Notes: generated from the letters alone by a model not told the origin. A DNA stretch of 6,554 nt from Oligoflexia bacterium (GCA_903842755.1 CAIMNF010000146.1:1-6554); one strand, 5' to 3'; positions 1 to 5,824 are shown, counted from the first letter of the stretch. Translations and numbers: made by a program.

Positions 1-121
1 GCGCGACGTGGCCGAGCACGCGCAAAAAATAATTTTGCTCCGAGATGGAGTAATTGTAAAACAAGAAACCAATCACCAGCAAAGAATGTCCCAGCCGGAT
101 TTGGTAAATGATTTAATTTAA
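1..121 (+). CDS. ABC transporter ATP-binding protein, C-terminal end (partial)
   Basis: The reading frame starting at base 2 is open for 39 codons and stops at TAA 119-121. The visible residues begin RDVAEHAQKIILLRDGVIV. This matches the segment just after the H-loop of ABC ATPases of the MacB/LolD/FtsE type, where the usual pattern is TH-(D/E)-x-x-(V/L)-A-x-x-A-x-(R/K)-(I/V)-(I/L)-x-(L/I)-(R/K)-DG-x-(I/V). The protein would be the cytoplasmic ATPase of a lipoprotein- or efflux-type exporter. The Walker A, signature and Walker B motifs lie outside the window, so substrate and subfamily cannot be assigned; MacB-like is my best guess. After the DG motif a roughly 22-residue polar tail follows. 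The gene converges on the minus-strand small secreted protein and the two overlap by 9 bases (113-121). Confidence 0.72.
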   Translation, partial: RDVAEHAQKIILLRDGVIVKQETNHQQRMSQPDLVNDLI

Positions 122-367
122 CCATCCTAAATCTTTAATCAAGGGAGTATCCAGAAGCGACTCTTTTGCATGAGGATCAAGCCAAAAAGGAACCACGTAT
201 TTCTTTCCGTCTTGCACCAATTGAACTTTAACGGTGAATCGGTCTCCCACTTTTTTTGCAGGAGTTCTGACCAGCCAAGGCAGTGCCCACGCACACTGGC
301 TAAAAATTCCAACCATTAAAATGAGACAAAAAAATTGCGCCCAAAAAATCCTACTTCGACATCGCAT
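113..367 (-). CDS. small secreted protein, possible degenerate retropepsin fragment
   Basis: This is an 84-residue protein. I start it at ATG 365-367 because that gives a clean signal peptide: basic MRCRSR, a hydrophobic stretch about 8-24, and A-W-A (26-28) as a signal peptidase I site. The mature protein would be only about 56 residues. In-frame starts further upstream lie inside hflX and would prefix a charged 32-residue stretch. A weak GGGA lies about 10 bases upstream. The gene overlaps the end of hflX by 17 bases in another frame, so it is probably co-transcribed with it. The C-terminal half (G41 to W82) resembles the first half of retropepsin-like aspartic proteases: a beta-rich stretch, hydrophobics, D64, A67, S70, LLD71-73, then LG80-81. 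The catalytic D-T/S-G triplet reads D-P-H, and the protein stops where the second half of a retropepsin would begin. I do not recognise a defined family. It could be a lineage-specific periplasmic protein. Confidence 0.55.
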   Translation of the reverse strand: MRCRSRIFWAQFFCLILMVGIFSQCAWALPWLVRTPAKKVGDRFTVKVQLVQDGKKYVVPFWLDPHAKESLLDTPLIKDLGWLN

Positions 368-1694
368 ATCGCTTAATTCCCAATTTCTTAGCCAAAGATG
401 CGTCCAATTGAATTTTATAAAAAATTCCCTTTTCCAAGTAGCGCTCCTGTTGAATTGCTCCAAATTCTTTCAGTTGAGACTGTAATTTTCCTTCGCTATA
501 GGGAACGACAATTTCCCATACTTCCATTTTGGTTTTAAAAAAATCTAAAATTTGCGTTCGTAATTTTTTTACCGCAGTTGGATCAAGCGCACTTAAGCGA
601 ACCGCTCCTGGCATGACCACTCTGGCCGCATTTAATTGGCCGGGGGTTTTTAAAAGATCGGCTTTATTGAGGACGATCATTTTATCTTTTTGATCACACT
701 CCAGGTCCTTGAGAACTTCGCAGGTGGTTTCATATTGTTCCTTGGCTTGAGGCGAAGATGCATCTACCACGTGTACAATCAAGTCGGCCTCAGAAATTTC
801 CTCAAGTGTAGAGCGAAAGGACGCAATGAGAGAAGTCGGAATGCGTTGAATGAAGCCGACAGTATCTATGGCGACGATGGGCGGATGGCTATCGGGGTTT
901 AAGGCCCGAACCGTAGCGTCTAACGTGGCAAAAAGTTTATCTTCGGCCAACACTTTGCTCTCGGTAAGCGCATTTAAGAGCGTAGATTTTCCAGCATTGG
1001 TGTACCCCACCAAAGCGACTTTCATGACACTGTCGCGTGTTCCACGTTGAACATGTCTTTCTTTTTCGATAACTTTTAAACGCTCGCGTAGAACCTGAAT
1101 TCTTCGTTTGACCAGGCGTCGGTCCACTTCAATCTGTTTCTCTCCCATCCCCTTGTTGCCCACTCCACCGCCGCGCTGTCGCTCAAAGTGGCTCCATAAA
1201 TGGGCAAGGCGTGGCAGGACGTATTGCAACTTTGCAAGTTCCACTTGAGTTTTCGCTTCTCGAGTTCTGGCGTGCCTTGAAAAAATTTCTAAAATAATTC
1301 CTGCGCGGTCCAGTACGGGCTTCCCAATAATTTTTTCGATATTTTGCATTTGGCGGGGCGAGAGTTCCACGTCAATAACTACAAAATCCACCCCGATCCC
1401 GTCTGCATCTGGCCGTTGAGGTGCATTAAACTTGCCGCGCACACCTTCTTTTTTAGGTGCGGTTTCACCGGCCGCCAACAAGGCGATCTCCTCAAGTTTT
1501 CCGGTACCAAAATAAGTTCCAGCGATTACTTTTCGTACAGGCGCACAAATCCGCTGCGGAACGTCTACTTCGAGCGTACCTAAAAGACGGTCCAGCTCAT
1601 CCAACGAGGTTTCTTCGACCCCGAGGGTCAGGGCTTTTAATTTAACCTCTTTTGAATGCGGCAAGGGGAGAAGTGATTCTGAATTTTCAATCAT
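351..1694 (-). CDS. hflX: GTPase HflX
   Basis: HflX is a translational GTPase that binds the 50S subunit and splits or rescues stalled ribosomes, notably after heat stress. Numbering from ATG 1692-1694 gives 447 residues. The N-terminal HflX domain is followed by the glycine-rich HflX signature at 175-193 (GGGVGNKGMGEKQIEVDRR), helical residues, and a GTPase domain. The GTPase domain has G1 GYTNAGKST (230-238), G3 DTVGF (277-281, the HflX form), G4 NKAD (343-346) and G5 SAL (368-370). A C-terminal domain of about 50 residues follows. Two oddities stand out. The signature carries N-K and M where most HflX proteins have T-R and P. About 20 extra residues rich in K, G and P sit near 76-101, before DFVVIDVELSP. 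An alternative TTG start at 1713-1715 adds seven residues. I prefer the ATG because AGG lies 8 bases upstream of it and the TTG has no SD. The small secreted protein gene follows with a 17-base overlap. Confidence 0.93.
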   Translation of the reverse strand: MIENSESLLPLPHSKEVKLKALTLGVEETSLDELDRLLGTLEVDVPQRICAPVRKVIAGTYFGTGKLEEIALLAAGETAPKKEGVRGKFNAPQRPDADGIGVDFVVIDVELSPRQMQNIEKIIGKPVLDRAGIILEIFSRHARTREAKTQVELAKLQYVLPRLAHLWSHFERQRGGGVGNKGMGEKQIEVDRRLVKRRIQVLRERLKVIEKERHVQRGTRDSVMKVALVGYTNAGKSTLLNALTESKVLAEDKLFATLDATVRALNPDSHPPIVAIDTVGFIQRIPTSLIASFRSTLEEISEADLIVHVVDASSPQAKEQYETTCEVLKDLECDQKDKMIVLNKADLLKTPGQLNAARVVMPGAVRLSALDPTAVKKLRTQILDFFKTKMEVWEIVVPYSEGKLQSQLKEFGAIQQERYLEKGIFYKIQLDASLAKKLGIKRYAMSK

Positions 1695-1811
1695 GGGTTT
1701 AACCTGAATGGTCAAATCATACCGATACCGGACTTAAAAGTCTCGGCTTTTATTTTTACCGTTAAAATATCCCTTTCAGTCAAATGCGTTTACCGATAGG
1801 CTTTTTGAAGA
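1695..1811. promoter_or_regulatory. divergent intergenic region between hflX and the IMPase gene
   Basis: This AT-rich gap must hold the promoters of both divergent genes. On minus, TTGACT (complement of 1778-1783) is a good -35, but the best -10 match, TAAAAA (complement of 1753-1758), gives a long 19-base spacer. A second minus-strand -10-like TATGAT is the complement of 1716-1721, without a good -35. On plus, TAAAAT at 1763-1768 is the best -10 for the IMPase gene and also lacks a convincing -35. The gap also has GACTT-AA-AAGTC (1731-1742) and two copies of TACCGATA (1720-1727, 1791-1798), with a related TACCGTTA at 1757-1764. No terminator is expected here and none is seen. Confidence 0.35.
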
Positions 1812-2630
1812 ATGAAGGAAAAGAAAGTCACCTCACAGACTAAAATCTCAAAAAAAGCGCTGCTCGAGGGTGCGGTCGACGCCGCCTATGCGGCCGGTAA
1901 AATCATCCGAAAACACTTCAAAAGCAACCGACTGAGAATTAAAGAAAAATCGGGCAATCAGGGCTTGGTCACAAATGCCGACATGGAAGCAGAAAAAGCG
2001 GCGATCCACATTCTTAAAAAATGCGAACCCCGTTTCGGATTACTCACCGAAGAGACAAACTCGGAAGGAAGACAAAAAGAGGGCCAGCGCGGGATGTGGA
2101 TTTTAGATCCACTCGATGGGACGACCAACTTCATTCATCGCTTCCCTATGTTTTGTGTAACCATTGCGGCGGTCATTGAAAATGAGATCGAAGTCGGGGT
2201 GACGTATCATCCCATCTTAGATGAGTTGTACACAGCAATTCGAAAAAAAGGCGCATTTGTCAACGGCACCCGGATGCAGGTCTCTGAAACCAAAAACATG
2301 AGTAACGCATTATTTACAACGGGCTTTGCTTATAGCGCGCGCAATTTACTAAGTACCGAAATGAGCACCTTCGAAAAAGTAAGCATGGTGGCCAGAGCCG
2401 TTCGTAGACCGGGAAGTGCTGCATTAGACTTAGCGTACACAGCGCGCGGCGTATTTGACGGTTTTTGGGAACGACACCTTTCTCCCTGGGACATGGCTGC
2501 AGGAGCACTTTTAGTCAGAGAATCGGGCGGAAAAGTGACCGATTTTTCGGGCGAGCCTTTCCAGGTCTATGACAAAGAAATATTAGCGTCAAATTCCCCA
2601 CTTCACCTTCCCTTGATCAAGCTCATTTAA
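1812..2630 (+). CDS. inositol monophosphatase family phosphatase (SuhB/IMPase-like)
   Basis: This 272-residue protein has the usual length of the family, which uses Mg2+ to hydrolyse phosphate monoesters such as myo-inositol 1-phosphate. All metal-site motifs are present: TNAD at 54-57; TEE at 79-81 as the metal-binding glutamate region; WILDPLDGTTNF at 96-107 as motif 1, with D99, the L101 backbone position and D102; and WDMAAGALLVRESGG at 226-240 as motif 2, with D227. The enzyme should therefore be active and cytoplasmic. Bacterial members include SuhB, which also acts in rRNA antitermination, and enzymes for other substrates; sequence alone does not tell which. A lysine-rich N-terminal tail (1-15) precedes the first helix. 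The start has only a weak GAAG just ahead of it, or AGG about 11 bases upstream. The gene is divergent from hflX. A promoter starts 3 bases after its stop, so it is probably monocistronic. Confidence 0.9.
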   Translation: MKEKKVTSQTKISKKALLEGAVDAAYAAGKIIRKHFKSNRLRIKEKSGNQGLVTNADMEAEKAAIHILKKCEPRFGLLTEETNSEGRQKEGQRGMWILDPLDGTTNFIHRFPMFCVTIAAVIENEIEVGVTYHPILDELYTAIRKKGAFVNGTRMQVSETKNMSNALFTTGFAYSARNLLSTEMSTFEKVSMVARAVRRPGSAALDLAYTARGVFDGFWERHLSPWDMAAGALLVRESGGKVTDFSGEPFQVYDKEILASNSPLHLPLIKLI

Positions 2631-2632
2631 TT

Positions 2633-2662
2633 TTGACTGATTTTTTAAATATAGTGTAAAAT
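2633..2662 (+). promoter_or_regulatory. sigma70-type promoter for the coiled-coil membrane protein gene
   Basis: TTGACT (2633-2638) and TAAAAT (2657-2662) are separated by 18 bases. Each matches the consensus hexamer at five of six positions. Transcription would begin near 2669, giving a leader of about 31 bases that contains the SD hairpin. The promoter begins immediately after the IMPase stop codon in a strongly AT-rich stretch. Confidence 0.55.
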
Positions 2663-2676
2663 AAAAAGAGTAGTAT

Positions 2677-2693
2677 AGGTCTAGGAGGGACCT
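2677..2693 (+). promoter_or_regulatory. hairpin with the Shine-Dalgarno sequence in its loop
   Basis: AGGTC (2677-2681) and GACCT (2689-2693) are perfect complements around a 7-base loop, TAGGAGG. The near-consensus SD AGGAGG (2683-2688) thus lies in the loop, 11 bases before the ATG at 2700. The stem has three G-C and two A-T pairs, so stability is moderate. It could display the SD to the ribosome or act as a small regulatory or RNA-binding site. The pairing is seen in the sequence; any function is inference. Confidence 0.45.
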
Positions 2694-2699
2694 TTAATT

Positions 2700-3902
2700 A
2701 TGACTTCATTTGTCTATCTCTTTTCAAAGTTTACGGACGAGCTATTGCTTTTTACCTCCAGTTCGATTTTTGCGCTCCTGGGTTACTATTGCTATCACTG
2801 GGCACTGAATCGGAGGCGACTCGGCTCGAATCCGCATCATGTCCCCTCCGGCGTTGTAAAAGAATATTTAAGCCAACTGATTAACGAAGCGCAGTTTATC
2901 CGAACTCAACTGTTTGGAATACTCTCTGCCTCTAACAATCAAATTGACAGCGCGCATGTGGATCAGCTTTATCAAGGACTCATGGCCGGAAAATCCTCAA
3001 TGCAATATTTGGGAACCGGAAATGGCGCGGGCATAGGCGGCGGTATCGGAAGTGGAAGTGCTGGAATTTCCGGTGGAGCTGGTTTTGCAGGAGGCTCTGG
3101 GGCGACTGCCGGTGCGGGCAGTATCGCGGGAATGATTGGAGACGGCAAAATGTCTCCGGAGCTTTTAGAACGCCTCAAGGCGCTAGAAACTCAACTCGCG
3201 GACAAAGAAAGCATGATCGTGAACATCAATGTTGAAAAAGCGAAACTCAGTCAGGAAGTCGAAAACTTTAAGAAAAATCCAACGGCAGCCGGGGGAGCAG
3301 GTGGCGGTGCAAACGATGACCTTCTAAAACGAATCAAACTTCTTGAACAGCAACTCGAAGAATACAACATGTTCGAAGACGATCTGGCCAACATTAAACG
3401 GATCCAACAAGAAAACGAACAGCTCAAAAAGAAAATCGAAGAAGCAGCCTCTCAAGCCGCAGCAAGACCTCAACCGGCTCCTCCGCCCGCCGCACGCGAG
3501 CCGGAAATAACGGTGGCGCCTACGGCTCCAAAAGGCCCATCCCTCGATCAGGCCTCGATCGATTCTTTATTAAATGGAGAATCGGCCATTCCCCCAGCAA
3601 CATCTGCTCCCGCACCCAGCCCGGTGAGCCTAGTCCCACCTATTCCTGAACCTGCGATTGAGGCTGCTCCTGAAGTCAAAGCTGCTCCACCAGCTGCGTC
3701 GGCACCAGCTCCCGAACCGGCGGCGGAAAAGCCAGCAGACAAATTCGAATCCATTGCGGCTAGCGTCGAGTCCAGTATCGATTCAGCTCTTAGTGCCCCA
3801 ACCGAAGATAAAGCGGTCGCAGGGCCAGCTCCGGCAGCAGAAATGAGCAAGAGCGATGAAGAGCTCTTAAAAGAATTCGAAAATTTATTAAATTCAGGGT
3901 GA
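2700..3902 (+). CDS. membrane-anchored coiled-coil protein with a FliM-like EIDALL motif
   Basis: I do not recognise a named family. The 400 residues divide into five parts. A single N-terminal transmembrane helix spans about 13-35 and is followed by RRR, so the rest is predicted cytoplasmic. A short helical region covers 50-100. A Gly/Ser/Ala-rich linker covers 106-147. Two coiled-coil segments (about 152-192 and 205-250) are broken by another Gly-rich hinge (196-204). A long Pro/Ala/Glu-rich tail runs from 251 to about 381. Two short helical motifs sit in the tail: LDQASIDSLLNGES (282-295), close to the N-terminal CheY-binding motif of FliM (LSQAEIDALLNGDS in E. coli), and a terminal acidic helix ELLKEFENLLNSG (388-400). 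This layout is typical of scaffold or polar-organising proteins that recruit partners through short motifs. The start is well supported by AGGAGG upstream and its own promoter. The end overlaps the convergent lipoprotein gene by 9 bases. Confidence 0.85.
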   Translation: MTSFVYLFSKFTDELLLFTSSSIFALLGYYCYHWALNRRRLGSNPHHVPSGVVKEYLSQLINEAQFIRTQLFGILSASNNQIDSAHVDQLYQGLMAGKSSMQYLGTGNGAGIGGGIGSGSAGISGGAGFAGGSGATAGAGSIAGMIGDGKMSPELLERLKALETQLADKESMIVNINVEKAKLSQEVENFKKNPTAAGGAGGGANDDLLKRIKLLEQQLEEYNMFEDDLANIKRIQQENEQLKKKIEEAASQAAARPQPAPPPAAREPEITVAPTAPKGPSLDQASIDSLLNGESAIPPATSAPAPSPVSLVPPIPEPAIEAAPEVKAAPPAASAPAPEPAAEKPADKFESIAASVESSIDSALSAPTEDKAVAGPAPAAEMSKSDEELLKEFENLLNSG

Positions 3903-4448
3903 GTCTTCGGCGTTTCTTAATTGCTGGCGGAGCTTTTGATTTTTTTCATTTTCGAGACGCGTGGCATATTTGATCAATTGCCCCACTCGGTACAAAAATG
4001 ACTTTTCGGCAATGCCGTCCGACTCAATATTTTTCCACCCTTCGAGAACGTCTCTCTGGTATTGCTGTTCCTTTTGAACGCTCACTTTGACCGACGGCTT
4101 GCCATCCAAAAACCCTTTAGCCAAGCTGACCAAGAAACGATATTGCGCTTTCACGTAGGGAGTCACTCCTCCGTCCGAATGCAACTCATTCAATTGCACC
4201 GTATTATCGACCCATTTGGTCTGAAAAGTATAATGTTCTTGATCCTCCGTGTTTGGCGTCGTTTTGAGCGCCTCGTAAACTTGTTTTTTGATCAACTCAA
4301 AATCACCCACAAAGATCTTGCTATAGACAAGCCCTGTATCCGCACCGACCATTTTTAAATAAGCACTGGCGCATCCTTCCATGAAAACGCTTAAGCTTAA
4401 AATTCCTAACACAAAAACTCCGGTTCGGATCCCCTTTTGCACACTCAT
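3894..4448 (-). CDS. probable lipoprotein of unknown function
   Basis: This 184-residue protein begins with a signal peptide: K5 and R8, then a hydrophobic core at about 10-23, then MEGC with Cys26 as the likely lipidated residue. The lipobox is non-standard because Met and Glu replace the usual Leu and Ala/Ser, so lipidation is probable rather than certain. Ala at +2 would direct it to the outer membrane. The mature part is mixed alpha/beta, with a central beta-rich stretch (70-125) and a charged C-terminal helix (150-180). I recognise no family. The start is fixed: an in-frame TAA lies two codons upstream with only AGT between. No SD precedes it. It is transcribed alone, divergent from kdsD, and converges with a 9-base overlap on the coiled-coil protein gene. 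Confidence 0.8.
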   Translation of the reverse strand: MSVQKGIRTGVFVLGILSLSVFMEGCASAYLKMVGADTGLVYSKIFVGDFELIKKQVYEALKTTPNTEDQEHYTFQTKWVDNTVQLNELHSDGGVTPYVKAQYRFLVSLAKGFLDGKPSVKVSVQKEQQYQRDVLEGWKNIESDGIAEKSFLYRVGQLIKYATRLENEKNQKLRQQLRNAEDSP

Positions 4449-4455
4449 ACTTTAA

Positions 4456-4483
4456 AGTGTACCAAATCAGCCACCTCTCGCAA
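4456..4483 (-). promoter_or_regulatory. candidate promoter giving a leaderless lipoprotein mRNA
   Basis: On the minus strand, TTGCGA (complement of 4478-4483) is followed after 16 bases by TACACT (complement of 4456-4461), preceded by TGG as an extended -10. Each hexamer matches consensus at four of six positions. Only 7 bases separate the -10 from the ATG, so transcription would start at or one base before the start codon. This agrees with the absence of an SD and with the in-frame stop just upstream. A perfect 10-base palindrome, ACTTTAAAGT (4449-4458), overlaps the -10 and could be an operator, or chance in AT-rich DNA. Confidence 0.4.
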
Positions 4484-4513
4484 CTAAAGCATTTTTGAGA
4501 TACGGTAAGGGTC

Positions 4514-5503
4514 ATGAACCGAAACTTTTTGGAATTTACCCGTGTCCTGCAGCTAGAAACTCAAGCCCTTTCGGAATGCGTTGCACGGTACTTAAATCAT
4601 GCCCAATCGGCGATCACGATTGACCAAACAATCGAGTTTATTTTTGACCGCACCCAACGCGGCGGAAAAATCATCGTGTTAGGAATTGGGAAATCCGGAA
4701 AAATTGCCGCAAAAATTGCGGCTACTTTTTCAAGCACGGGTACACCGGCTGTTTTTGTTCACCCTACGGAAGCTCTCCACGGGGACTTAGGTGTAGTGAC
4801 CGAGCACGATGTAGCCTTTGCGATTAGCTATACCGGAAATACAGAAGAACTGATGACCTTAATTCCCTATTTCACAGCTAGGGGCATTCCTTTGATCGGC
4901 GTGGGTGGCAATAAAGAATCGCAGCTTGGTCAAAAGTGCCAATTTTGGATTGATGCGCACGTCTCTGAAGAGGCCTGCAGCCATAACCTTGCGCCCACCA
5001 GCAGCACGACCCTGACGTTAGCGTTGGGAGACGCAATTGCAATGGCGCTCATGAAGCGAAAAGGCTTTTCCGCAAACGATTTTGCAAAAAACCATCCTGG
5101 TGGCTCGCTCGGCCGAAGGCTTCAACTTCAAGTGAAAGATATGATGCATTCGCTTGACCACTGTCCCGTTGTGACCGGGAGCGCAACCATTGAAACCGTT
5201 CTTAACCTGGCCACCGAAAAGAAACTAGGCGCAGTGTTGGTCGTTGAAGCAAAACGACTAGTTGGTGTAATCACCGATGGCGATATTCGCCGTGCCTTGA
5301 AACACAAAAATCGTTTTTTTGAATTTTCCGCGGCCGACATCATGACCCAAAAGCCAATTACGATTATCGAGACTTTACTTGCTTATGACGCACTTCGGTT
5401 AATGGAAGAACGCGAGAGCCAAATCAGTGTTCTTCCCGTGGTGAATACTGCAGGAGAAATCGCGGGACTGCTTAGAATCCATGACCTAGTTCAGACCTTA
5501 TGA
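4514..5503 (+). CDS. kdsD: D-arabinose-5-phosphate isomerase (SIS + two CBS domains)
   Basis: KdsD converts D-ribulose 5-phosphate to D-arabinose 5-phosphate, the first committed step towards Kdo of LPS, in the cytoplasm. At 329 residues it has the usual full length. The SIS domain covers about 35-205 and includes GIGKSGK (57-63), HPTEALHGDLG (83-93), SYTGNTEE (105-112) and EACSHNLAPTSSTT (153-166). It ends with FAKNHPGGSLGRRL (190-203). The residues known to matter in the E. coli enzyme have counterparts: K60, E111, E153 and H194. Two CBS domains follow (about 208-265 and 274-329), with V-I-T-D-G-D-I-R at 252-259. Small departures are N where most members have E or Q in the SGxTxE loop, and CSH for the common CPL. 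The ATG has AAGGG only 2 bases upstream, a tight spacing. The next gene overlaps it at ATGA, and no other Kdo or LPS-transport gene is visible nearby. Confidence 0.93.
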   Translation: MNRNFLEFTRVLQLETQALSECVARYLNHAQSAITIDQTIEFIFDRTQRGGKIIVLGIGKSGKIAAKIAATFSSTGTPAVFVHPTEALHGDLGVVTEHDVAFAISYTGNTEELMTLIPYFTARGIPLIGVGGNKESQLGQKCQFWIDAHVSEEACSHNLAPTSSTTLTLALGDAIAMALMKRKGFSANDFAKNHPGGSLGRRLQLQVKDMMHSLDHCPVVTGSATIETVLNLATEKKLGAVLVVEAKRLVGVITDGDIRRALKHKNRFFEFSAADIMTQKPITIIETLLAYDALRLMEERESQISVLPVVNTAGEIAGLLRIHDLVQTL

Positions 5504-5790
5504 AAGAAAGCCGAACCGATTCTTCCGCACTTGATCATCGAAGTTGTGCGCGCTGCGGGGCCATGATTCGTCAAAGACCCTTAGCCGCTCAACCGGTCTT
5601 ATTGACCTTTTTTTTTGCACTCAATTTCCTGGCCATGTTGGTCGTAACGCAGTTCAAGAAAGTACCGCCACTGTACATGTGGATCTGGACCGGAGTTGAA
5701 TTTATAGTTGGATTGGGCGTAATGCGGGGACGGATTCTTGCAAAAAAAATGGTTTTTCATTGCGCCCGGTGTGACTCTCCCCTACCATAG
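5500..5790 (+). CDS. small membrane protein with a split zinc ribbon
   Basis: This 96-residue protein has C16-A-R-C19 near the N terminus and C88-A-R-C91 near the C terminus, with two hydrophobic helices between them (about 33-51 and 57-75). The short loop between the helices carries KK (53-54). Basic residues flank both ends of the helix pair (R24, R26; R76, R78, K82, K83), so both termini are predicted on the cytoplasmic side. There the four cysteines could together hold one zinc ion. The family is not one I can name; small DUF983-like or zinc-ribbon membrane proteins have a comparable look. It overlaps kdsD by ATGA and lacks its own SD, so its translation is probably coupled to kdsD. A role alongside kdsD in envelope synthesis is only a guess from position. 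Confidence 0.75.
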   Translation: MKESRTDSSALDHRSCARCGAMIRQRPLAAQPVLLTFFFALNFLAMLVVTQFKKVPPLYMWIWTGVEFIVGLGVMRGRILAKKMVFHCARCDSPLP

Positions 5791-5824
5791 GAGTACGACT
5801 AACCCCATGAAAGGACCTTATAAA

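Noticed and set aside
1..125. Minus-strand open frame from an ATG at 123-125 reading to the window edge
   Set aside because: It is antisense to the ABC ATPase end, whose residues match a known family closely, and it shows no recognisable protein pattern of its own.
1713..1715. TTG as hflX start codon
   Set aside because: It has no SD upstream, while the ATG seven codons later has AGG at suitable spacing. It cannot be excluded.
2612..2621. Palindrome CTTGATCAAG near the end of the IMPase gene, as a terminator
   Set aside because: It has no loop, lies within codons and has no adjacent T run; the T run at 2641 is too far and belongs to the promoter spacer.
3012..3140. Gly-rich coding stretch as a DNA tandem repeat
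   Set aside because: The codons and spacing vary; there is no repeating DNA unit, only amino-acid bias.
2972..3178. Minus-strand Pro/Ala/Ile-rich open frame
   Set aside because: It is the shadow of the Gly-rich linker codons on the opposite strand, with no SD or independent support.
3548..3850. Minus-strand Gly/Ala/Ser-rich open frame of 100 codons
   Set aside because: It is the antisense shadow of the Pro/Ala-rich tail; low complexity alone keeps it open.
4449..4458. Perfect palindrome ACTTTAAAGT as a defined operator
   Set aside because: It is short and AT-rich, matches no operator I know, and a single copy is within chance expectation; it is noted only under the promoter.
5807..5809. 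Earlier in-frame ATG for the DsbA-family gene
   Set aside because: AGGAG lies 13 bases away, whereas ATG 5825 has AAAGGA at 9 bases and begins directly with a normal signal sequence.
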